A stretch of 23,930 nucleotides of DNA from a virus, in IMG/VR virus record IMGVR_UViG_3300025132_000298, positions 1 to 23,930 of that record; one strand, given 5' to 3'. The translations under genes were made by a program, and so were the position numbers. The notes under the pieces were generated by a model. It had not been told where the DNA came from. It worked only from the letters and a program-made list of their open reading frames with translations, and ran no database searches. Numbering within the stretch: position 1 is the first letter of the stretch; each line of letters opens with the position of its first letter. Positions 7,476 through 14,011 of this stretch are shown here, in pieces.

Positions 7476-8109
7476 CTTTCCTCCTCTCAAATTCTGATTT
7501 TTTTCTATTTTCTATTTTAAATTTAAACGACCTATTTGTACAAGGTGTTACTAAAAACAAAGGGTCATTTTGTTTTATTATAATATGGTCTTGGTTTTTA
7601 TAAACATTCATAAAAAAATTAAGCTCTTCATGACCTCCAATTATTCCAGGGACTACTTGAAATTTGGGAAAATGCCATGACGGAGAGTGTATTACAACAG
7701 ATTCTTTTTTACAATCCAAATACCAACCAAAAGTAAATTTTAAGGTGAAATCAAGATTAGCACTACTAGGGACGTATTGTGCATGTTGAGCTACGGAGTG
7801 TTGATGCACAAAATTATGCTTGTTACCATATTTGCCTACAAACGACATCGCCCTCCTATTTTTGTCTACAACTATTTCAATATCACAAGGTGAAGAAACT
7901 AACATAGATCTTTTATATAAATTCATAAACCCAGAGCATGTCTTAATAGTTCTATGTGATTCTAAAAATTTACTGACTCCTGGGTCAAAATATTTAGTAG
8001 GTATTGTTTTATAATATGTAGGAAGATTTTTTGGAAAAATTGTAAAGTATTCCTCTATGATATCTTTGTCCCAATGTTCAGTATAGATAGTAAATTTTTT
8101 TAAGAACAT
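7414..8109 (-). CDS. DUF6065-like phage protein, copy 2 (diverged paralogue)
   Basis: A 231-residue protein distantly related to its neighbour: RTIKTCSGFMNLYKR aligns with TIKKCPPVLEIYRHG, SSPCDIEI with NSVDISI, and QNDPLFLVTPCTNRSFKF with RGDPIVLAVPFKRTNFNL. It is histidine-rich in the middle (HQHSVAQHAQY, about 103-113). No Shine-Dalgarno precedes the ATG at 8109, but a TATAAT (complement of 8118-8123) lies 8 nt upstream. The gene overlaps the end of the preceding oxygenase gene by 10 bp. Function is unknown; the order oxygenase-DUF-DUF-oxygenase suggests they work in one pathway, which is inference. Confidence 0.65.
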   Translation of the reverse strand: MFLKKFTIYTEHWDKDIIEEYFTIFPKNLPTYYKTIPTKYFDPGVSKFLESHRTIKTCSGFMNLYKRSMLVSSPCDIEIVVDKNRRAMSFVGKYGNKHNFVHQHSVAQHAQYVPSSANLDFTLKFTFGWYLDCKKESVVIHSPSWHFPKFQVVPGIIGGHEELNFFMNVYKNQDHIIIKQNDPLFLVTPCTNRSFKFKIENRKKSEFERRKGDLVFTNFKKFVKESVFKRD

Positions 8110-8690
8110 AAATCAAAATTATAAGCGACACTAATTCTAGGGCCATCACTTTCTTGTCTTTCAACACAATGTCTTAGCCATGACGGAAATATAATTAATG
8201 TGCCTTGTGCAGGTGTAAAAATAACTTTGTCCCAAGTAATTGGATTGTTAGAATTTGAATGTGGTTTTGTAGGTAAATCATATATAGGTGATGCAAAGAA
8301 AACTCTTGCATCTTTATCTGGATCTGATTTTAAAAAATAAATACAAGAGACATGATGCATGGCATGTGAGTGAAATTCTTGAAAATCGTATTTGTAATAT
8401 ACATTAAACCAACCACTTTTAGCTTTCAAATTTTTATAACCCATAATCTTTCCATGAGCTATTGCTTTTGTTCTAACCCAATTGTTTAGATTATGAAATT
8501 TTTTCATATCTAACACATCCACCATATCAAGAGTGTTAAATGTGGAACTAGAAATCCAACCAGTCGTTACATCATTTTTTCTTTTTTTTGATATTTCAAT
8601 ACAATAATCCGCAGCATCTTTACAAAGATTTTCGTTTTCTTGATATTTATCTGTGCTTATCATCACAGGAAAAAACGGTTGTGTAAACAT
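8100..8690 (-). CDS. Putative 2OG-Fe(II) oxygenase (TIGR02466/PF13759-like)
   Basis: This 196-residue protein resembles the TIGR02466-type putative 2OG-Fe(II) oxygenases: SGWFNVYYKYDFQEFHSHA (about 92-110), a CIYFLKSDPD strand, and a strong C-terminal block PAQGTLIIFPSWLRHCVE with H174 and R185 followed by ISVAYNF. The first ligand region reads H107-S-H109 with more histidines at 112-113 rather than HxD, so activity is less certain than for the other two enzymes. The ATG at 8690 has no Shine-Dalgarno; a TGtTATATG -10-like box ends 7 nt upstream, pointing to a leaderless transcript. It is first in the minus-strand island operon. Confidence 0.75.
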   Translation of the reverse strand: MFTQPFFPVMISTDKYQENENLCKDAADYCIEISKKRKNDVTTGWISSSTFNTLDMVDVLDMKKFHNLNNWVRTKAIAHGKIMGYKNLKAKSGWFNVYYKYDFQEFHSHAMHHVSCIYFLKSDPDKDARVFFASPIYDLPTKPHSNSNNPITWDKVIFTPAQGTLIIFPSWLRHCVERQESDGPRISVAYNFDLCS

Positions 8691-8720
8691 TTGATATCAT
8701 ATAACACGTTTGAGAATAAT
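8691..8720 (+). promoter_or_regulatory. Predicted promoter of the plus-strand oxygenase gene
   Basis: TTGATA (8691-8696) and AATAAT (8715-8720) are separated by 18 bp, each 5/6 to the sigma-70 consensus. The ATG at 8729 begins 8 nt after the -10 and lacks a Shine-Dalgarno, so the transcript is predicted to be leaderless or nearly so. The whole element overlaps the divergent promoter on the other strand, so the two could not be bound by polymerase at the same time. Confidence 0.5.
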
Positions 8721-8726
8721 TTTGAA
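8698..8726 (-). promoter_or_regulatory. Predicted promoter of the minus-strand oxygenase operon
   Basis: Read on the minus strand: TTCAAA (8726-8721), 17 bp, then TATATG (8703-8698) preceded by an extended -10 TG (8706-8705). The start codon at 8690 begins 7 nt after the -10, so transcription would begin at or next to the ATG. The element physically interlocks with the plus-strand promoter at 8691-8720. Prediction by consensus only. Confidence 0.5.
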
Positions 8727-8728
8727 GT

Positions 8729-9262
8729 ATGAAATTAATTTACAATATACCAGATAAACTTTGGTGGATTCATGATTTTCTAGATAAAGATCATTATAAA
8801 ACTATTCACAATTCAATTATAAAAGAAAGAAGAGATATAAATTTACAATCTGCAATTGATGTCTGGGATAAAAATTTACATAATAATTTAGTGGCTCCAC
8901 AAAGGGTGGATGTATCTGCATATCCACCTATAGAAAAATTAAAATGGAAATTGCTAAATAATTCTTTTTTTAAATGTGAAGATATTTCTTCAATTAACAC
9001 ATCTATACATTATATGAAAAAGAGCTCAGGTATAAACTGGCATAGTGATAATAAATGGAAATATGGAGCTACTTATTATATCAACACTAAGTGGAATATA
9101 CACTGGGGTGGCGAATTCATGTTTGCTGATACTGATGCATATGGTTTCTTACCTATTGTAGGTAACTCATTAGTTATAGTTAAAGCCCCTTTAGACCATA
9201 AAGTAAACCCTGTATTAAGTAATATTATGCCTAGAATGTCAGTGCAAATGTTTATGAAGTAA
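8729..9262 (+). CDS. 2-oxoglutarate/Fe(II) oxygenase, prolyl-hydroxylase-like
   Basis: A 177-residue protein with a clear oxygenase signature: H105-S-D107 (INWHSDNKWKYG), a GATYYINTKWNIHWGGEFMF segment typical of P4H-like jelly rolls, H157 (APLDHKV) and R169 (MPRMSVQMF). The N-terminal third (WWIHDFLDKDHYKTIHNSI) is the usual lead-in helix. The substrate is not predictable, and hydroxylation of a protein or small molecule are both possible. It is divergently transcribed from the minus-strand island across a 38 bp gap and lies 22 bp before the tail nozzle gene. It belongs to a different subfamily from the other two oxygenases, so the three are not recent duplicates. Confidence 0.8.
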   Translation: MKLIYNIPDKLWWIHDFLDKDHYKTIHNSIIKERRDINLQSAIDVWDKNLHNNLVAPQRVDVSAYPPIEKLKWKLLNNSFFKCEDISSINTSIHYMKKSSGINWHSDNKWKYGATYYINTKWNIHWGGEFMFADTDAYGFLPIVGNSLVIVKAPLDHKVNPVLSNIMPRMSVQMFMK

Positions 9263-9270
9263 GATAAATA

Positions 9271-9279
9271 TGTTATAAT
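9271..9279 (+). promoter_or_regulatory. Perfect extended -10 just before the nozzle start codon
   Basis: TGTTATAAT is an exact TGn-TATAAT extended -10, with the hexamer at 9274-9279. The ATG at 9285 begins only 5 nt after it, with no Shine-Dalgarno in between or upstream. The -35 region (TTTATG, 9251-9256, 17 bp spacing) is weak, as extended -10 promoters allow. Transcription would begin at or within a base or two of the ATG. Confidence 0.5.
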
Positions 9280-9284
9280 TCTGA

Positions 9285-11435
9285 ATGCCATTAACAAACG
9301 TACAGATAAGACCAGGATTCAATAAACAAGTCACTGATGTGGGAGCAGAAGGTCAATGGATAGATGGTGACAATGTAAGATTTAGATACGGACTTCCTGA
9401 AAAAATAGGTGGTTGGGAGCAATTAACAGCTGACACGTTGGTCGGAGCTGTAAGGCAACAACACATATATGCAGATTTAGATGGAAATGTTTACGCTGTG
9501 CTTGGTACTAATAGAACTTTAATCGTATATTATGGTGGAGCCTTTTATGACATTACTCCACTAGCTACTGCTATAACTGGAGCTACCTTTACCACAGTAA
9601 ATGCTAGTCCTACTGTAACTGTCAATAAATCTGTACATGGTCTAGAAGCTGGCGACTTGTTTACATTTACCTCAGTCACCCCTCCAACTGGAGCTGGATA
9701 CACAGCTGCAAATTTTGAAGATACAACTTTTGAAGTAGTATCAGTTCCTACCATTGACACTTTTGAAATTACCATGGCTACTAACGCTGGCACAAGTGTA
9801 TCAGCGAGCGGAGCTGCAACAATAAATCCTTATGAAAAAATTGGACCACTTACTCAGTCCGCTGGATACGGATGGGGAACATCAACATATGGAGGAGCTT
9901 CTGGAGTATTAGGAACTCTTAACGGATCTTTAAGTGACGATACTGCTGGAACCGGTGGTTCAGGAACTAGCATTACGCTTACATCTACTTCAGGTTTTCC
10001 AACTTCGGGTGTTATAAAAGTAGGTGCGGAATTTATTTCTTACACTGGGATATCTTCAAATGATTTAACAGGCATAACTAGAGATGTAGCAGGCACAAGA
10101 TCTGCACATTCATCTGGTGCGTCAGTAGAATTTTTTACCGCTTGGGGTGATCAATCTTTAACATCTAATGTTATTTTAGATCCTGCGAGCTGGTCATTAG
10201 ATAATTTTGGGCAAATATTAATTGCTACAATAAAAAATGGTAAAACGTTTCAATGGAACCCTATTGCATCAACTCCTGCAGCTCTAACAACACGAGCAAC
10301 ACTAGTGTCTAATGCTCCAACTTCATCTGTAATGACTATTGTTTCTGAAAGAGACAGACATTTGTTAGTATTAGGGACAGAGACCACTATTGGAAATACA
10401 GCTACACAAGATAAAATGTTTATAAGATTTTCTGATCAAGAAAATATTTCAGATTATACCCCTACATCGATTAACACTGCAGGGACTTTAAGATTAGATT
10501 CAGGTACAAAAATAGTAGGAGCAGCGAAGGGTAAGGATTATATTTTAATACTAACCGACATAGCAGCATACATAATTCAATTTGTTGGACCACCTTTTAC
10601 TTTTTCTATAAGACAAGTTGGATCTAATTGTGGAGCAATAGGTAAAGACTCTATAAGGTATGTTGATGGTAAAGTTTATTGGATGGGGCAAGCAGGTGGT
10701 TTTTTTGTTTTTGACGGTACAGTTAAGAGCTTACCATGTTTAGTTGAAGATTTTGTTTTCACAAGCAAAGGAGACAATCTAGGAATTAACTATTCAAGCG
10801 GAGAGTTGGTTTATGCAGGTCTTAATACTCTGTATTCAGAAATCAATTGGTTTTATGTAAAATCAGGAGCTTCAAAAATTGATAGAATAGTAACATATAA
10901 TTATGCTGAAAATACTTGGACTACTGGGACTTTAGCAAGAACCACTTGGTCTGATGCTACTTTGTTTGAAGTTCCGTATGCAACTGAGTTTAACTCAACA
11001 GGAACACCTAGTTTCCCTGTGGTGCAAGGAGTTACGAATTCAAATGGTTCCTCAATTTATTATGCTCATGAGATTGGTAATAATCAAGTAGATCATTCTG
11101 GAAATAAAACAGCGATTGTAGCATTTATTGAATCTGGTTCTTTTGATTTAGATGTTGAAGGTAACGGTCAATTTTTTATGTCAATTAGAAGATTTGTACC
11201 TGATTTTAAATTAATATCTGGAAATGCACAAGTGACCATAAATCTAAGAGACTTTCCAACGGACACCGAAACCTCATCTCCACTAGGGCCATTTACAATC
11301 ACAAGCAGCACTGATAAAGTTGATACCCGTGCAAGATCTAGATTTGCTAGTTTAAAAGTTGCTAACACTTCTACTGATGAAAGTTGGAGATATGGCACAT
11401 TTAGGGCAGACATACAACCTGATGGACAAAGATAA
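9285..11435 (+). CDS. Tail nozzle / DNA-stabilisation protein (T7 gp12 / P22 gp10-like)
   Basis: This 716-residue protein begins with the hallmark segment IRPGFNKQVTDVGAEGQWID, then NVRFRYGLPEKIGGWEQL, found in tail-tube/nozzle proteins of short-tailed marine phages. A second signature lies near 400-490 (GTKIVGAAKGKDYILILTD, then VGSNCGAIGKDSI, VYWMGQAGGFFVFDGT and LPCLVEDFVF), consistent with a beta-propeller nozzle of the P22 gp10 DNA-stabilising type. An inserted beta-rich stretch near 95-165 (FTTVNASPTVTVNKSVHGLEAGD) may be an added domain. The protein would cap the tail below the adaptor and help retain DNA. No Shine-Dalgarno is seen; start signals point to a leaderless mRNA. The next gene starts on the last base of its stop. 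Confidence 0.8.
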   Translation: MPLTNVQIRPGFNKQVTDVGAEGQWIDGDNVRFRYGLPEKIGGWEQLTADTLVGAVRQQHIYADLDGNVYAVLGTNRTLIVYYGGAFYDITPLATAITGATFTTVNASPTVTVNKSVHGLEAGDLFTFTSVTPPTGAGYTAANFEDTTFEVVSVPTIDTFEITMATNAGTSVSASGAATINPYEKIGPLTQSAGYGWGTSTYGGASGVLGTLNGSLSDDTAGTGGSGTSITLTSTSGFPTSGVIKVGAEFISYTGISSNDLTGITRDVAGTRSAHSSGASVEFFTAWGDQSLTSNVILDPASWSLDNFGQILIATIKNGKTFQWNPIASTPAALTTRATLVSNAPTSSVMTIVSERDRHLLVLGTETTIGNTATQDKMFIRFSDQENISDYTPTSINTAGTLRLDSGTKIVGAAKGKDYILILTDIAAYIIQFVGPPFTFSIRQVGSNCGAIGKDSIRYVDGKVYWMGQAGGFFVFDGTVKSLPCLVEDFVFTSKGDNLGINYSSGELVYAGLNTLYSEINWFYVKSGASKIDRIVTYNYAENTWTTGTLARTTWSDATLFEVPYATEFNSTGTPSFPVVQGVTNSNGSSIYYAHEIGNNQVDHSGNKTAIVAFIESGSFDLDVEGNGQFFMSIRRFVPDFKLISGNAQVTINLRDFPTDTETSSPLGPFTITSSTDKVDTRARSRFASLKVANTSTDESWRYGTFRADIQPDGQR

Positions 11436-12247
11436 TGATTTATAATCCAGTAATGAACAGAGATGGCTTAATATCTACTGCAGGCACTAGTGATTTAACA
11501 AGACTAATTAATGAACGACAAAGCCAAGAGGCTGGTATAGTGCCAAGAAACATGGATATATTTGCACAAAGATTTAGTCAAGTCCCCACAGGCATCGCTC
11601 AAATCAACAACAGTAAAAGTTATATTCAAAATAAATTAATGGATAAACTTAAAAATTTTAAACCACCTAGCTTAGCTTTAGCTTCTGCTTTACTTCCTAA
11701 AGAAGATCCAGTTATAACTCAATCCAGAGATTATTTTTCTGGTTTATATGGTCTTGATGACATAGGCCGAATCGCACAAGGCGATCCTAATGATCCAAAT
11801 CTTATGGCAGGTTATAACCCTATTAGTGGTGGTCTTCTTAATATGTTAACCAAAGGTAAATTTGGTGATCCTACAAATGTTGGTTTAGATAGAGCATATC
11901 AAAAAAGAATAGACACCATTCGTAACAAGGGAATCCCTAGATTACTTAAGGCAGGTAAAGACCCATCTAACTTACAAAATAGATTAACTGAATTACTTGC
12001 AATGCAGGCTAAAGATAATGCAGCTATACAACAAATAAGATTAGATAATGCTACGAAACAACAAAAACAAACTATAAAAGATATGAAAGCTGGAAAAATA
12101 AATGCTGGTATGCCGGAACAACCATCTGGTGGAGGTGGTCGTGATACTGCCCCTATGCAAACATTTTCAGCTCCTACAAAACAAGGGCAAAGCCCAAGAG
12201 GTTCAATGTCTGGACAAAATATTCCAGATAGAAATAGAAATAGATAA
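11435..12247 (+). CDS. Hypothetical virion-associated protein (270 aa)
   Basis: I recognise no domain. The protein is hydrophilic, with a helical Gln/Lys/Asp-rich stretch at about 180-220 (LLAMQAKDNAAIQQIRLDNA) and a disordered Gly/Pro/Ser/Asn-rich C-terminus (about 225-270) ending in NRNRNR. A segment near 95-140 (SRDYFSGLYGLDDIGRIAQGD) looks conserved-like. The ATG overlaps the nozzle TAA by one base (TAATG). Located between nozzle and small structural genes, it is probably a virion or assembly protein, but this is positional inference. Confidence 0.6.
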   Translation: MIYNPVMNRDGLISTAGTSDLTRLINERQSQEAGIVPRNMDIFAQRFSQVPTGIAQINNSKSYIQNKLMDKLKNFKPPSLALASALLPKEDPVITQSRDYFSGLYGLDDIGRIAQGDPNDPNLMAGYNPISGGLLNMLTKGKFGDPTNVGLDRAYQKRIDTIRNKGIPRLLKAGKDPSNLQNRLTELLAMQAKDNAAIQQIRLDNATKQQKQTIKDMKAGKINAGMPEQPSGGGGRDTAPMQTFSAPTKQGQSPRGSMSGQNIPDRNRNR

Positions 12248-12411
12248 TGGCTAAAATAAATATTAGTGTTCCTGAACCAAAAGAACAATATGAGTCTTCT
12301 AACCAAAGACAAATTATTGAAGCAATTGATACATTAAAAAATCAATTAAATTTTTCTTTTCAATTTGATTTGAAAGAAGAACAAGATAGTTTTAATTGGT
12401 TTATATCATGA
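12247..12411 (+). CDS. Small hypothetical phage protein (54 aa)
   Basis: A 54-residue frame runs from an ATG that overlaps the preceding stop by one base (TAATG) to a TGA at 12409-12411 that overlaps the next ATG (ATGA). It begins MAKINISVPEPKEQYESSNQ and continues with a helical RQIIEAIDTLKNQL and an aromatic C-terminus (FNWFIS). The stop/start coupling at both ends, good coding character and a familiar marine-phage pattern (PEPKEQYESSNQRQI) argue for a real gene. The likely form is a short helical virion or assembly factor; function unknown. Confidence 0.65.
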   Translation: MAKINISVPEPKEQYESSNQRQIIEAIDTLKNQLNFSFQFDLKEEQDSFNWFIS

Positions 12412-12749
12412 CCATACAATATAAAAATCAAGGTATTAATTTAACAACAACTGGCACAGTTAGTGTGTTAACCGCACCATCAGATGCAACTGTTTTGGTA
12501 AAACAAATACAAATAAACAATGGGTCTGGAAGTGGTGTTAATTTAAATGTTCAATTTACTGACACATCAGCATCATCGACTTTTAGAATATTTAATGAAG
12601 CCATTACAGGAGCTGCAACAAAAGACATAATTAATTATACTCTTGTGCTTGAGGCAGGTGATATAATTAAAATGACAGCTGGTACGGCAAACGAAATACA
12701 AGGGGTAATATCCTATGCTTTATTAGATAGGTCTCAACAAAATGGCTAG
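12408..12749 (+). CDS. Small beta-rich virion protein (113 aa)
   Basis: The protein has alternating hydrophobic strands (TVSVLTAPSDATVLVKQIQINN, VNLNVQFTDTS, LVLEAGDIIKMTAG, VISYALLD), typical of small jelly-roll or Ig-like decoration proteins in marine phages. I place the start at ATG 12408, coupled by ATGA to the 54-residue gene, rather than at a TTG four codons earlier. The final codons overlap the start of the next small gene by 8 bp. The role in the virion is unproven. Confidence 0.65.
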   Translation: MTIQYKNQGINLTTTGTVSVLTAPSDATVLVKQIQINNGSGSGVNLNVQFTDTSASSTFRIFNEAITGAATKDIINYTLVLEAGDIIKMTAGTANEIQGVISYALLDRSQQNG

Positions 12750-12867
12750 AAAATTTAAAGCTTTTGTTGAAAGGCCAAAGCCTAGAAAAAGGCCTAGAAG
12801 ACATAAGAAAAAACTTTCAAAAAATGAGAAAAGAGACTATAAGAAATATAATCGACAAGGAAGATAA
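12742..12867 (+). CDS. Very basic small protein (41 aa)
   Basis: An ATG at 12742 lies inside the end of the preceding gene in another frame and opens a 41-codon frame that stops at 12865-12867. The product (start MARKFKAFVERPKPRKRPRR) has about 20 Lys/Arg residues in 41, with few acidic residues. It fills the gap between the beta-rich protein and the gene at 12870, which has its own AAGGAAG site within this gene's 3' end. It may bind DNA or the acidic interior of the capsid, but that is inferred only from charge. Length is below usual annotation limits. Confidence 0.55.
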   Translation: MARKFKAFVERPKPRKRPRRHKKKLSKNEKRDYKKYNRQGR

Positions 12868-12869
12868 TT

Positions 12870-13070
12870 ATGAGTGATGAACTACCAAGAATACCTGCTG
12901 AGGCTAAGGAAGTAATTAAAAATAAAAAAACAGGAAAGGTTTATGAAACCAAAGCTGAATTTGACGCTGATGTAGCCGATCCAAACACTGATACTACCGC
13001 AGATGATTTTTCACAACATGTAGAAATTACTGTAGCAAAACTTACATTGTTTGGCAGCACTAAAAAATAA
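12870..13070 (+). CDS. Small hypothetical phage protein (66 aa)
   Basis: A 66-residue acidic-to-neutral protein with a central KNKKTGKVYETKAEFDADVADP segment, which resembles small marine-phage proteins that often sit next to virion genes. It has a good ribosome site (AAGGAAG) upstream. Its TAA overlaps the ATG of the glycosyltransferase gene by one base, so both are probably translated from one message. No function is recognised. Confidence 0.6.
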   Translation: MSDELPRIPAEAKEVIKNKKTGKVYETKAEFDADVADPNTDTTADDFSQHVEITVAKLTLFGSTKK

Positions 13071-14011
13071 TGCAACCAAGAGGCGGCACGGAACTACAAC
13101 TGGAAATGTTGTACAAACATTGTGATAATAAGTTGTTAGATCAAGTTCAGATTTGCACTTCAATACCATACAAAGTTCCTTTAGATCCAAATAAATTAAA
13201 TATATTGTGGCAAAAAAATTCATACGATCAACCTAACTTATTCGACTTTTTTAATAATCCTGTAAGACATAAGGAGTATGACTGGTATGTATTTAACTCA
13301 CATTGGAATTATGAAAAGTTTAGACATTACTTTAAGATTCCTACTGAAAAAAGTATGGTGATAAAAAATGGGTCTATACATTTTCCTGAAAGAAAAATTT
13401 ATAAAAAAGGTGATCCTATAAAATTAATATATCATTCTACTCCTTGGAGAGGTTTGAGCGTGATATTAGGAGCTATGCAATATATCAAAACTCCAGGCGT
13501 TACTCTTGATGTTTATTCAAGCACAAAAATATATGGTCAAGAATTTTATGATAGCAGTAATCATTTGTATCAACCACTATTTGATCAAGCAGAACAATTA
13601 AAAAATGTAAATTACATAGGCTACAAACCAAATGAATATATTTTAGAAAGAATCACTGATTATCAAATGTGGACACATCCTAGTGTTTTTGAAGAGACGT
13701 TTGGTATTGGAGCTTTAGAAGCAATGAGTTCTGGTTTATATATGATAACAACAAACTTTGGAGCTTTATTTGAAACTTGTTCTGAATGGCCTATCTATGT
13801 AAATTATACTAACAACTTACCAGCTTTAGCTGAAAGATTTGCAAACGCTATTGATGTGGCTTGTAGTCATCTACATGAAGACTACGTACAAGAACATTTA
13901 GAAGAACAACAAAGATTTGCAAAAAAATTTTATTCATGGCAAAAGAAGGGAAAAGAATGGGAAGCATTTTTGAAAGGAGCTTTACATGAGCGACAATCCA
14001 CAGGGTTATAA
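13070..14011 (+). CDS. GT-B glycosyltransferase, GT4-like
   Basis: A 313-residue glycosyltransferase. The N-terminus is unusually short and begins almost directly with R-GGTELQ (residues 4-10), the glycine-rich donor-side loop. The C-terminal half has YHSTPWRGL (121-129), NVNYIGYKPNEYILE, and the GT4 E-x7-E motif with E209 and E217 (EETFGIGALEAMSSG), which binds the nucleotide-sugar donor. An in-frame TAA at 13061 rules out a longer N-terminus. The ATG overlaps the previous stop (TAATG), and the next gene overlaps its end by 26 bp. The acceptor is unknown: phage virion, host surface or DNA are candidates. It sits with a second glycosyltransferase between nozzle and internal virion genes. Confidence 0.8.
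   Translation: MQPRGGTELQLEMLYKHCDNKLLDQVQICTSIPYKVPLDPNKLNILWQKNSYDQPNLFDFFNNPVRHKEYDWYVFNSHWNYEKFRHYFKIPTEKSMVIKNGSIHFPERKIYKKGDPIKLIYHSTPWRGLSVILGAMQYIKTPGVTLDVYSSTKIYGQEFYDSSNHLYQPLFDQAEQLKNVNYIGYKPNEYILERITDYQMWTHPSVFEETFGIGALEAMSSGLYMITTNFGALFETCSEWPIYVNYTNNLPALAERFANAIDVACSHLHEDYVQEHLEEQQRFAKKFYSWQKKGKEWEAFLKGALHERQSTGL

Larger units (their letters stand above)
6169..9262. other. Accessory oxygenase island inside the tail module
   Basis: Four minus-strand genes (6169-8690) and one plus-strand gene (8729-9262) interrupt an otherwise plus-strand tail module. They encode three different 2-oxoglutarate/Fe(II) oxygenase-like proteins and two diverged DUF6065-like proteins. The two DUF6065-like genes look richer in A+T than the backbone: the 60 bases from 7561 are 20% G+C, against 52% for the 60 bases from 1621, which are single-line samples only. 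No integrase, transposase or flanking repeat is seen, so acquisition by recombination is inferred from orientation and composition alone. Confidence 0.5.

Noticed and set aside
7414-7490. Frameshift joining the two DUF6065-like genes into one protein
   Set aside because: Each protein has its own complete set of family landmarks and its own start, and the two are paralogues rather than halves of one protein.
6150-9290. Attachment-site repeats or mobile-element ends flanking the oxygenase island
   Set aside because: No matching direct or inverted repeats were seen by eye at the two junctions, and no recombinase is encoded in the window.
9076-9297. Minus-strand frame of 73 codons across the oxygenase end and nozzle start
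   Set aside because: It lies opposite conserved oxygenase residues and has no recognisable content or ribosome site; a shadow frame.
11899-12312. Minus-strand frame of 137 codons with hydrophobic, Cys-rich product
   Set aside because: It is antisense to the 270- and 54-residue genes; the Cys/Phe/Leu-rich composition is what the reverse complement of Gln/Lys/Asn-rich codons produces.
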